A stretch of 9,029 nt of DNA, taken from contig NJEF01000029.1 in NCBI GenBank assembly GCA_002255065.1, positions 1 to 9,029 on the forward strand, given 5' to 3'. A program made the position numbers and the translations under genes. This document shows positions 1-6,015 of this stretch, in pieces. Origin of the DNA: Desulfurococcales archaeon ex4484_204 (lineage in GTDB: Archaea; Thermoproteota; Thermoprotei_A; Sulfolobales; NBVN01). Under the pieces are notes generated by a model that worked only from the letters and a program-made list of their open reading frames with translations, had not been told where the DNA came from and searched no databases. Position 1 is the stretch's first letter, and each line of letters begins with the position of its first letter.

Positions 1-132
1 CTAGGAAGACCTCCTGGGGGCTAGGGAGACCGCCGGGTCTATGAATATGGTTACGTCGCTAGTCACGACCTGGGTAGCCATTGAGCGAACACCTAAGCTA
101 TCGTAGGCTATGAGCCTTAACCTCGTCAGCAC
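1..132 (-). CDS. UPF0282 family MBL-fold metallohydrolase, N-terminal fragment with stop at window edge
   Basis: The 43 visible residues match the start of the UPF0282 family (metallo-beta-lactamase fold, function unproven). AYDSLGVRSMAT (residues 9-20) and IDPAVSLAPRR (31-41) correspond to the family's SLGVRS(L/M)AT and IDPGVxLGPxR motifs. The metal-binding His motif would lie beyond the window. I chose the GTG at residue 1 because family members start only a few residues before this motif, although the frame stays open to 174. The frame ends in TAG at bases 3-1, exactly where relatives continue as R-Y/S-S/G-L-P-P. Restoring one C in TCC-TAG would give S-S-L, so this may be a one-base frameshift, a real pseudogene or a sequence error at an assembly end. 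The gene is divergent from the TrkA_C gene. Family assignment is fairly sure; intactness is unknown. Confidence 0.72.
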   Translation of the reverse strand: MLTRLRLIAYDSLGVRSMATQVVTSDVTIFIDPAVSLAPRRSS

Positions 133-155
133 CCACCAACTACACAGACAACTAA

Positions 156-180
156 CACCTAATGAACCTACCACCTAATG
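156..180. repeat. 9-base direct repeat in a divergent promoter region
   Basis: CACCTAATG occurs at 156-164 and again at 172-180, a 16-base period, between the UPF0282 gene and the TrkA_C gene. The second copy also forms the left arm of a small hairpin (CCACC at 171-175, GGTGG at 182-186). It could be a paired operator for the divergent genes, but no regulator is known and the copies are short. Confidence 0.3.
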
Positions 181-229
181 CGGTGGTTAAAACCAGCCCG
201 CTACCAGGGGTTCAGCCAGTCAGCTAAGC

Positions 230-237
230 CTTATAGG
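230..237 (+). promoter_or_regulatory. TATA element of the TrkA_C gene
   Basis: CTTATAGG is centred 28 bases before the GTG at 262. In archaea this spacing puts the transcription start at or next to the start codon, so the mRNA would be leaderless. This is the main reason to prefer GTG 262 over the upstream ATG at 178. Confidence 0.5.
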
Positions 238-261
238 GCTTGGTGCAGACCTTGCCACGGC

Positions 262-1050
262 GTGGGTGACGGGATCGTGATAGCCTTAATGACTTTCCTC
301 CTAGTCATTCTCTTCTCAATAATTGTTGTTAGGGTGGGCACCGTAGCCCTTAAGATGACTGGGCTGGCTAGGGACGTAGCGGCCTTCCAGGCCCAGTCAG
401 CCTTCTCAGGCGTCGGCTTCACCACCTCCGAGTCCGAGTACGTTGTGTCCCACCCCGTTAGGAGGAGGATCATCAGGATCCTCATGCTTCTAGGTAGCGC
501 CGGCCTTACATCCGCTATGGCCACCCTAGTCCTGACCTTCATCGGCAGGACACCCGTTGAGATGGCCTTCAGGGGCCTGTGGCTAGCCCTGGGGCTGGTA
601 GCCCTGTACGTCTTCGCTAGGTCTAAGCTGGTTGATAGAGGGCTCAGCTGGGTTATTGAGAGGGGGCTGGAGAGGTGGACCCACATAAGGGTTTACGACT
701 ACGAGCAGCTGTTAGGGCTTAGTAAGGGTTTCACAATATCCCAGTTCAAGGTTAGGGGGGATAGCTGGGTTGCTGGTAAGAAGTTGAGGGATTTAAAGCT
801 AGATGAGGAGGGGGTCCTAGTGCTATCGATATATAGGAAGGTCGATGGGGAGGAGAAGTTTGTTGGGGCTCCGAACGGGGACACCGAGGTGATGGCAGGG
901 GACGTCCTCGTCTGCTACGGCCCTGAGGAGGCGATCCTCAACCTATCCAAGAGGCTTAAGGGCGTTAAAGGGGATATGGAGCACGCTGAGGCTATAGCTA
1001 GGGAGAGGGTTAGGGAGGAGTTGAGGAGGCTGTCAGGGGGTTACGACTGA
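262..1050 (+). CDS. Membrane protein with C-terminal TrkA_C (RCK_C) domain
   Basis: A 262-residue protein with a hydrophobic N-terminal half and a soluble ligand-sensing half. Likely membrane segments are residues 5-26, 70-94 and 102-119. Residues about 158-228 look like a TrkA_C domain, the small beta-alpha domain that binds ligands and controls K+ channels and other cation transporters; the segments KLRDLKL and GDVLVCYG are typical of its edges. The membrane part contains SAFSGVGFTT (46-55) followed by an arginine-rich turn (HPVRRRI) and a second helix with LMLLGS (74-79). This recalls the pore loop and next helix of TrkH/KtrB K+ transporters in miniature. A role in K+ or cation flux or its sensing is inference. 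The charged C-terminal tail (235-262) is probably helical. An ATG at 178 would add 28 residues, but the TATA position favours GTG 262; GTG 277 and ATG 289 are also possible. The 3' end meets the site-2 protease gene after 2 bases. Confidence 0.78.
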   Translation: MGDGIVIALMTFLLVILFSIIVVRVGTVALKMTGLARDVAAFQAQSAFSGVGFTTSESEYVVSHPVRRRIIRILMLLGSAGLTSAMATLVLTFIGRTPVEMAFRGLWLALGLVALYVFARSKLVDRGLSWVIERGLERWTHIRVYDYEQLLGLSKGFTISQFKVRGDSWVAGKKLRDLKLDEEGVLVLSIYRKVDGEEKFVGAPNGDTEVMAGDVLVCYGPEEAILNLSKRLKGVKGDMEHAEAIARERVREELRRLSGGYD

Positions 1051-1052
1051 GG

Positions 1053-1682
1053 TTAGAGCACGAACAGCGCTACGGCAGCGATAATGAATACGGCTAGCCA
1101 CGTGCTAACGGAGTACCTCATGACCTTAAAGCCGTCTAGAGGGGGGATCGGTAGTAGGTTGAAGAACGCTAGCCATATATTTACGCTACCTATGAAGTCT
1201 GTGTAGTAGCTTGCGGGGGGGCTGAGGAACTTAGACGCTATGGAGAGACCTAAACCGATCACTAAGTTCGTTAGCGGGCCTGCTATGGAGACCCTGAACT
1301 CTACGTCTGGCGGGGGTATGCCGTAGTAGGCGTATATAACAACGGCCCCCGGCGCCGCCAGGACTATCGGTAAGCCCCACAGCTTAGCCGTTATTAAGGC
1401 GAGGGCTAGGGCTATTGCTAGCCCCGTGTACCACGCCCTGTACCTAGCTACTAGGCCGTACCTCCTAGCAACCTCCCTATGGGCTAGCTCGTGGAAGACG
1501 AAGGCAGTAGCTACTGCTACAGCGGATACCGCTAGGCCCAGGGCCTGCCCCCTAATCAGGTAGCCAGCCCCGAACGCTATGGTTAGGACCGCCCACGACA
1601 CGATTAGGTCTAATGCCTCACTCCTCAGCCCCTGGGGAGGCCTCCTATAGGATGGAAAACCCCACCTATACGTTCCCAGCAC
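1053..1682 (-). CDS. Site-2 protease family intramembrane metalloprotease (peptidase M50)
   Basis: A 209-residue polytopic membrane protein. HELAH at 64-68 is the HExxH zinc motif inside a membrane helix, and NLLPIPPLDG (175-184) supplies the third zinc ligand, Asp183, in the place of the family's NPxDG motif. SIAGPLTN (132-139) is the conserved GPxxN segment before the last part of the catalytic core. Site-2 proteases cut transmembrane helices of their substrates, for example membrane-bound regulators; the substrate here is not evident. There is no PDZ or CBS domain, so this is a minimal form. The start is GTG, with no other start codon close by and a TATA element 25 bases upstream, implying a leaderless transcript. 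The 3' end converges with the TrkA_C gene after 2 bases, so read-through between the two is likely. It shares its strand with the MscS gene but has its own promoter. Confidence 0.9.
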   Translation of the reverse strand: MLGTYRWGFPSYRRPPQGLRSEALDLIVSWAVLTIAFGAGYLIRGQALGLAVSAVAVATAFVFHELAHREVARRYGLVARYRAWYTGLAIALALALITAKLWGLPIVLAAPGAVVIYAYYGIPPPDVEFRVSIAGPLTNLVIGLGLSIASKFLSPPASYYTDFIGSVNIWLAFFNLLPIPPLDGFKVMRYSVSTWLAVFIIAAVALFVL

Positions 1683-1702
1683 CTAAGGCATGTAGAACAG
1701 GA

Positions 1703-1711
1703 CTTATTAAG
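1703..1711 (-). promoter_or_regulatory. TATA element of the site-2 protease gene
   Basis: CTTAATAAG on the minus strand is centred 25 bases before the GTG at 1682. It lies in the 46-base gap after the MscS gene, so the protease gene can be transcribed alone. Confidence 0.5.
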
Positions 1712-1728
1712 TCTAAGCTGTACGTGGG

Positions 1729-2547
1729 CTAGCCCCTCACCAACACCTTAACGTCCTCCTTCACGTGCAGGTCTAGCTGCGGGAACGGTATCTCGACGCC
1801 GTGCTTCTTGAGCTCCTCCTTAATCACCTCTAGGAGTGCTGCCTTAGTCGGGAACCAGACTTGGGAAGGGGTCCAGCACCTGGCTGTTAGAACTATTGCT
1901 GAGTCGGCGAACTCGTTGACGAACACCTCGGGCGGGGGTTCCTTGAGGACGAAGGGGTGACCCTCCATAACCTTAAGTATTGCCTCCCTAGCCCTCCCAA
2001 CATCTGACCCGTAGGAGATCCCTATGCTGTACACCACCCTCCTAGCCACCGCCCTGCCGTAGTTCATTATCGCTGACTGGAACACCTTGTCGTTAGGAAC
2101 CCTAACTATGTAGCCGTCCCAGGACCTTATCTTAGTTGATAGAATGCTTATATCGATAACCTGGCCGCTTACGTCCCCAACGCTTACGGGGTCACCTATC
2201 TGCAGGGGCCTGTCTATGTATAGGAACACACCGCTGATTAGGTTGGAGAAGACTGTTTGGGATGCCAGGCCGATGACTATGCCCGCAATACCCCCAGCTA
2301 CCAGGAGCCCCGTGAGGTCTATCCCTAGGGGGCTCAGGGAGGCCATAACACCTAGCGCTACAACCCCGTAGACCACGACCTTCTCAATAACTGCGTACAC
2401 GTGGGGCTCAACCCTCGGTTTAAGCCCCCTCCTAAGCGATAGCCTTATGAAGAACGCCACCACGATGACTACGGCTATAGCTGCAGCTACACCTACGTAC
2501 TTAAGGAGCTGGTCCCACGTAGCCTCGATGGCTGTTACGGAGCCCAT
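1729..2547 (-). CDS. mscS: Small-conductance mechanosensitive channel MscS
   Basis: A 272-residue MscS-family channel that opens under membrane tension to release solutes during hypo-osmotic shock. It has three membrane helices, at about 18-36, 54-75 and 80-110. The third is the pore helix, with the Gly/Ala-rich GGIAGIVIGLASQ (85-97) followed by SNLISGVFLYIDRPLQIGD, the family's best conserved stretch. Residues 115-165 form the beta domain (VxVPN-like RVPNDKV at 149-155) and the rest the alpha/beta cytoplasmic cage. Length is usual for the family. The ATG start is chosen over an upstream GTG at 2556 because TGAGGTG (minus strand, 2560-2554) lies 6 bases before it, an ideal ribosome binding site. 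With this start the gene overlaps the end of the DUF432 gene by 13 bases, so the two are probably co-transcribed and translationally coupled. Confidence 0.95.
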   Translation of the reverse strand: MGSVTAIEATWDQLLKYVGVAAAIAVVIVVAFFIRLSLRRGLKPRVEPHVYAVIEKVVVYGVVALGVMASLSPLGIDLTGLLVAGGIAGIVIGLASQTVFSNLISGVFLYIDRPLQIGDPVSVGDVSGQVIDISILSTKIRSWDGYIVRVPNDKVFQSAIMNYGRAVARRVVYSIGISYGSDVGRAREAILKVMEGHPFVLKEPPPEVFVNEFADSAIVLTARCWTPSQVWFPTKAALLEVIKEELKKHGVEIPFPQLDLHVKEDVKVLVRG

Positions 2548-3212
2548 GAAGCCCACCTCACGGTGGTTAGGTAGCCCCTAAACACGTGCATGCTCGATAG
2601 GGGGTTAGGCCTAGCAACCTCAACACCCTCCTCAACGGGGGGCAGCCTGGTTAGGTCAGCGAAGAATCCCACGGGAGTCCGCCTAGACCTTAAGACCTCG
2701 TAGTAGTACCTACCCCTAACCTCATAGAAGATCAGGTTCTCGGCAGGGACTATCACGTATTTAAGCACTACTGGCTTACCGTTGGTAACGACCCTCACCT
2801 TAGCTAGGGCCTCAATCCCTACATCCCCCGGCTCGCCGGAGTAGGCCTTGCTCTCGTAGTACCTGCACACGAGCCCGTCGACCACGTTCCCGTGCAGGAT
2901 GTGCTTAACCTTAAACGGGGTTACAACCCCTACTAACTCCTTGTTAACGACGACTGCTAGCTCGTAGGGCACCTTAACCCAGAGGTCCAGGTCCTTACCA
3001 ACGATTACCGGATTCCTAATCTTTATGTAGAGGTACTTAGAGAGCTTTAGCGGTACGTGTATTGGGGGTACCGGTAGGAGGGATACCTCGAGGTCATCGC
3101 TAACTAAGTACTCAAGCCTGCTATAGGGGTCCTTAATGGTCAGCAACCCCTTATCCCTAACCACCTCAACTACCCCTACCCTGAGCTTGCTGCCAGGCTT
3201 AACGTAGCGCAC
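2535..3212 (-). CDS. DUF432 family protein, upstream partner of MscS
   Basis: A 225-residue soluble, beta-rich protein without membrane segments or signal peptide. The block YLYIKIRNPVIVG (61-72), the VPYE at 81-84, GVVTPFKVKHILHGN (95-109) and GLVCRYYES (113-121) fit the archaeal DUF432 family (COG2430), whose molecular function is not established. From memory, DUF432 genes often sit beside mscS in archaeal genomes, and this gene overlaps mscS here; a role as cytosolic regulator or assembly partner of the channel is inference. The GTG start has GAGGTG at 3223-3218 five bases before it, and there is no other Met or Val start near. The upstream region is shared with the divergent Tfx gene; a TTTTACAG-like TATA candidate lies near 3246-3253. 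The family call rests on remembered motifs, so a domain search would settle it. Confidence 0.75.
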   Translation of the reverse strand: MRYVKPGSKLRVGVVEVVRDKGLLTIKDPYSRLEYLVSDDLEVSLLPVPPIHVPLKLSKYLYIKIRNPVIVGKDLDLWVKVPYELAVVVNKELVGVVTPFKVKHILHGNVVDGLVCRYYESKAYSGEPGDVGIEALAKVRVVTNGKPVVLKYVIVPAENLIFYEVRGRYYYEVLRSRRTPVGFFADLTRLPPVEEGVEVARPNPLSSMHVFRGYLTTVRWASWAP

Positions 3213-3260
3213 GCCACCACCTCATCACAGCTTAGGGGCTAATACTGTAAAAGGTTTAGA

Positions 3261-3268
3261 ACATATTA
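3261..3268 (+). promoter_or_regulatory. TATA element of the Tfx-family gene
   Basis: ACATATTA is centred about 26 bases before position 3290. That would leave a leader of about 15 bases containing AGGTGG (3294-3299), 5 bases before the GTG at 3305. A second AT-rich stretch, TTTATTAA at 3283-3290, would place the transcription start inside the gene and is less likely. Confidence 0.4.
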
Positions 3269-3304
3269 GTTGCGTAAACAGCTTTATTAACGTAGGTGGC
3301 GTGG

Positions 3305-3847
3305 GTGCGTAGGTACGGGCTCCTAACGGAGAAGCAGTACCTAGTCCTTAAGCTCAGGTTCTCGGGCATGACTCAGGACGAGGTCTCTAGGGTGTTAGGG
3401 ACTACTAGGGAGAACGTAGCTATAATTGAGAGGAGGGCTAGGGAGAGGGTAGCCCTAGCTCTAGAGACCGTGAGGATTTTTAAGGAGATGCTGTCCGTGA
3501 AGACCGTCGTCGTTGAGGCCGGGACCCACCTAATCAACGTCCCGAGCATAGTTGTCGATGCAGCTAACCAGGCCGGTGTAAAGCTTAGGGCTAACTTCAC
3601 GAGGCTCTACGACGAGATAAGGTATAAGGCTAGGGGGTGTATCGAGGGGGTCAGGGTTGTTAAGCCCGTTAAGATCCTCATACTGAGGAGCGGGGACTTC
3701 GAGGTGATCCCCTACGGGGACACCCTTAAGGACGTGCTTAGGGTTAGGCCGAGCTTAAGGAGGAAGCCCTCTAGACAGCCTCAGCATGACGTTGTAGGAC
3801 CTGATCACGGCGGACCTCCTAACCCCGCTACCCCCGAGAACCCTTAG
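3305..3847 (+). CDS. Tfx-family helix-turn-helix transcriptional regulator with extended C-terminus
   Basis: Residues 5-58 form a LuxR/sigma-like helix-turn-helix: LLTEKQYLVLKLR, GMTQDEVSRVLGTTRENVAIIERRARE. This is the hallmark of Tfx, the archaeal regulator first described as binding the fmdECB promoter region of Methanothermobacter. Residues 65-135 match the Tfx C-terminal domain (VVVEAGTHLINVP, KARG, VKPVKILIL). Targets here are unknown; neighbouring divergent and convergent genes are candidates. The usual length is about 140 residues, but this frame runs to 180. Residues 151-180 lie over the 3' end of the opposite SWIM gene and are rich in Pro, Arg and His, as expected of read-through into antisense sequence after loss of an earlier stop. 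The start GTG 3305 is preferred for its ribosome binding site AGGTGG; GTG 3296 would add three residues. Confidence 0.88.
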   Translation: MRRYGLLTEKQYLVLKLRFSGMTQDEVSRVLGTTRENVAIIERRARERVALALETVRIFKEMLSVKTVVVEAGTHLINVPSIVVDAANQAGVKLRANFTRLYDEIRYKARGCIEGVRVVKPVKILILRSGDFEVIPYGDTLKDVLRVRPSLRRKPSRQPQHDVVGPDHGGPPNPATPENP

Positions 3848-4429
3848 AGCTGCCCCGAGGGCTGAGAGCTTAAGAACCTCCCTAAACACCTTGAGGTCCC
3901 TGCTCAACACGTTGGAGGCCAGTGCATACGCAGCAGCTGCTAGGGTGTGCTTGCATAGAACGTACTTAGTGAACAAGGGTGTTTGGAGCTCGAACCTCTT
4001 AACGCCGTAGAGCTTAGCGGCCGCGATGAACTCCGAGTCAGCTCTTGAGGCAAGCATTAAGGCATCCCTACAGGTGCATTTAAGGCCGTAGGGCCCTACC
4101 TGGACTATGTGGTATGACTCCTCCAGAGGCGTTCCCAGGACGACCTCAACAACGTCGCCGCTAAGGGTCCTAACCCTAACAACCCTCTCAGGCCCCTCCT
4201 CCAAGGCCCTACTAGACACCAAGACCATGGCTACGCCGGAGCCCTTAGGGATCGTTGAGGACACCCTGAGCCTCGAGCGTAGGATGACCTCATAAGCCCC
4301 CTCAAACCTCTTAACAACGTACGTAAAGACCTTCTCCCCGTAATACCTCTTAACGTAGGGCGCTAAGTACCTCCTAAGCCACAGCAGCTCGTTGCTCCAC
4401 CTACTAACGTCGATAGACCTTACCGCCAC
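3755..4429 (-). CDS. SWIM zinc-finger protein with Shu2/SWS1-like signature
   Basis: A 224-residue protein. The SWIM zinc ligands are C118-T-C120 and C159-K-H161, separated by 38 residues, with Ala164 giving CxC...CxHxxA. The extra Ala is the feature used to define the Shu2/SWS1 group, which works with Rad51 paralogs in recombination in eukaryotes and has reported archaeal relatives. A role in DNA binding or recombination with RadA paralogs is therefore possible but is inference. Residues 1-60 are charged and probably alpha/beta, 83-116 form beta strands leading into the finger, and 160-224 are helical and basic, which suits nucleic-acid contact. The GTG start has no nearby alternative. The 3' end overlaps the Tfx gene by 93 bases on the opposite strand. 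The 5' side is divergent from the DUF364 gene. No RadA paralog is visible in this window. Confidence 0.8.
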   Translation of the reverse strand: MAVRSIDVSRWSNELLWLRRYLAPYVKRYYGEKVFTYVVKRFEGAYEVILRSRLRVSSTIPKGSGVAMVLVSSRALEEGPERVVRVRTLSGDVVEVVLGTPLEESYHIVQVGPYGLKCTCRDALMLASRADSEFIAAAKLYGVKRFELQTPLFTKYVLCKHTLAAAAYALASNVLSRDLKVFREVLKLSALGAALRVLGGSGVRRSAVIRSYNVMLRLSRGLPP

Positions 4430-4554
4430 GCACCCTAACCAAGTAAGTACGGTACTACAGGGCTAATAGAGGTAATACCGCGGCGGCAGGTAAGTACCGG
4501 GCGAGCATCCCCCACGGATCGATCGCCTTAAGGGCCCCATCTGGTGCTAACCAC

Positions 4555-4568
4555 ACCCTAATTAGGGT
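4555..4568. promoter_or_regulatory. Perfect 14-base palindrome covering the TATA element of the DUF364 gene
   Basis: ACCCTAATTAGGGT is a perfect palindrome whose centre (4561.5) lies 26 bases before the GTG at 4588, exactly the expected TATA position for a leaderless transcript. The core CTAATTAG can serve as the TATA box. A dimeric repressor bound here would block TBP, so the site is a candidate operator. By chance one such 14-mer might occur somewhere in 9 kb; the coincidence with the TATA position is what makes it notable. Confidence 0.45.
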
Positions 4569-4587
4569 TCCTAAACCTAACGTCTCG

Positions 4588-5373
4588 GTGCGTGCCGTGT
4601 TAATCGATGAGGTGGCTGAGAGGGTAGTTAATGAGGTGGGGGGGTTAGGGGTTAAGGTGGTTGATGAGTGCATGGGCATTAAGTACACCTACGTCAGGGT
4701 TTACGGGGAGGTGGGTGAGTCCTTAGGTATAGCATTCACTGACTGCGAAGAGCTCGAGCACCACGAGTTCGTTGAGGGGGTCAGCGTGGACTTCCTCACC
4801 AACTTAGTTAGGTCACCTAAGGTGTACTACAAGGTGTGGGGTGCGGCCCTCCTCAACGCCCTCTCCCAATACCTGATCTTTAGGGCTGGCCTCAAAGTGT
4901 TTAGGGAGCTCGTTATTGGTAGGGACGTCCTCGACGTAATCCCCCTAAACGAAGTGTCTACAGCGGTAGTAGTTGGTTTCGTAGGCCCCGTGGTTAGGGG
5001 TTTAAGGGAGAGGGGGGTTAAGGTAATGGTTACCGAGAGGGGTTTAAGGAGGGTGTGCGTGGGGGATGCCTACGTAGACACCGCACTCCCAAGGCTTGCC
5101 AGGAGGGCCGAGCTAGCTATAATTACTGGTGCCTCAATAGTTAACGACTCGATCGATGCAGCCCTGGAAGCGGTTAGGGACGTGCCCATAAAGGCGGTAG
5201 TGGGCCCTACAGCGCAGTACGTACCATACCAGGAGGTCATGAGGAGGTATGGAATAGACTACGTAGCCAGCATCCACGTAACGAGCCCCAACGGGGCAGC
5301 CGACGTGGTTAAGCATGGAGGAGGGACTAAGCAGATCATGAGGTATTCCAGGAAGTATGTAGTGGTTACTTAG
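4588..5373 (+). CDS. DUF4213/DUF364 family putative heavy-metal chelation protein
   Basis: A 261-residue cytosolic protein. The C-terminal half carries the DUF364 pattern: VVVGFVGPVV (127-136, Rossmann-like glycine loop), ITGASIVNDS (179-188), VVGPTAQYVP (204-213) and the late glycine motif HGGGTKQ (243-249). The N-terminal part (5-100) fits the enolase-N-like DUF4213 domain that precedes it. Structural work on a bacterial member led to the proposal of heavy-metal chelation, so a role in metal binding or in delivery to a cofactor is the family's best guess; the substrate is unknown. Candidate ligands near the N-domain are Cys53, His58 and His59 (my inference). The GTG start fits a TATA element 26 bases upstream; the next Met is residue 29. 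The gene is monocistronic, divergent from the SWIM gene and convergent with the retropepsin-like gene. Confidence 0.85.
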   Translation: MRAVLIDEVAERVVNEVGGLGVKVVDECMGIKYTYVRVYGEVGESLGIAFTDCEELEHHEFVEGVSVDFLTNLVRSPKVYYKVWGAALLNALSQYLIFRAGLKVFRELVIGRDVLDVIPLNEVSTAVVVGFVGPVVRGLRERGVKVMVTERGLRRVCVGDAYVDTALPRLARRAELAIITGASIVNDSIDAALEAVRDVPIKAVVGPTAQYVPYQEVMRRYGIDYVASIHVTSPNGAADVVKHGGGTKQIMRYSRKYVVVT

Positions 5374-5494
5374 AAAGTACCTGAATTAGCCCCTGTAGGA
5401 CTGGTTAAAGCGCCAGTACCCAGCGTAAACTCCTTAGCACCAGCGCCTAGCCCATTAATTTAACCACGCCCTTACAACCCTAGGGTCGCGATTG

Positions 5495-5514
5495 CTCAGG
5501 TACGTCCTCCTGAG
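5495..5514. repeat. Inverted repeat (6-base stem, 8-base loop)
   Basis: CTCAGG at 5495-5500 and CCTGAG at 5509-5514 can form a hairpin. It lies in the 213-base gap between two convergent genes, at the place where a minus-strand transcript from the TATA-like element near 5533-5540 would begin. The other content of this gap is a second hairpin at 5556-5578. No reading frame follows with a start codon and ribosome site. Confidence 0.3.
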
Positions 5515-5555
5515 AATACGTTAATAGCACGCAACTATAACAGTACTGCAACCTT

Positions 5556-5578
5556 TACTGCACGCGCTTTGAGCAGTA
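5556..5578 (-). terminator. Possible 3' hairpin of the retropepsin-like operon
   Basis: TACTGC at 5556-5561 pairs with GCAGTA at 5573-5578 across an 11-base loop, 9 bases after the stop codon of the retropepsin-like gene. A further TACTGCA copy sits at 5544-5550. There is no T-run after the stem on the minus strand, and archaeal termination does not need a hairpin, so it may only mark the mRNA 3' end. Confidence 0.2.
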
Positions 5579-5586
5579 GAACCTCC

Positions 5587-6015
5587 CTACTTCCAATACC
5601 TCGGTGGCTCACTCCGCCTTAGCTTCTCCTTAGACTCCCACCTAAACCTCCACAGCCCTCTACCAACATCTTCTAATGCTATACCTAGTTCGCTAATTAG
5701 CTTATCACTTAGTAGGACCTCATCGGCTAGGGGGGATATAGCGATGTCCGCTTCAACCTCCGGGGGTGCCGCATCTGGGGCTACAACACTTACCCTACAC
5801 GCTCTCGGGGCTAGCCAGACCCTTAACGGACCGCCCGCTGTCTCAAACTCCGATTCCTCAATGCCTGCCTTAGGGGGCCACAGGCCCAGCACCTGGGCTA
5901 ATTTAATAGGTATGAGCAACTGCAACGTCTCGGCCTCATAGCCGCTGTTAGCTAGGGCAGATGTTTCAACAGCCCCACCACCCCCCACTATCCTTAACCT
6001 AACCCTTACAACCAT
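5587..6015 (-). CDS. Retropepsin-like (clan AA aspartic protease fold) protein lacking the catalytic Asp
   Basis: A 142-residue protein with the layout of single-domain retropepsins: a beta strand (2-10), the would-be active-site loop ETSALANSGYEAE (17-29), the helix IPIKLAQVLGL (35-45), a mid segment with TAGGPLRVW (59-67) and a late motif DIAISPLADEVLLSDKLISELGI (90-112). The family active site is hydrophobic-Asp-Thr/Ser-Gly; here it reads A22-N23-S24-G25, so the catalytic Asp is Asn. Proteolysis is therefore unlikely by the normal mechanism, and a binding or structural role is more plausible. The C-terminus RGLWRFRWESKEKLRRSEPPRYWK is basic and aromatic (119-142). I believe similar proteins are common, unstudied, in crenarchaea. 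The ATG has GGTGG (6026-6022) six bases before it. The gene overlaps the 33-residue upstream gene by 17 bases. Confidence 0.7.
   Translation of the reverse strand: MVVRVRLRIVGGGGAVETSALANSGYEAETLQLLIPIKLAQVLGLWPPKAGIEESEFETAGGPLRVWLAPRACRVSVVAPDAAPPEVEADIAISPLADEVLLSDKLISELGIALEDVGRGLWRFRWESKEKLRRSEPPRYWK

Noticed and set aside
178..261. N-terminal extension of the TrkA_C protein from the ATG at 178
   Set aside because: The 28 extra residues (Cys/Arg-rich) do not look like part of a membrane protein, and the TATA element at 230-237 would lie inside the gene.
5374..5586. tRNA or C/D box RNA in the convergent gap
   Set aside because: No GGTTCRAxTCC box B, no cloverleaf and no RUGAUGA/CUGA box pair found on either strand.
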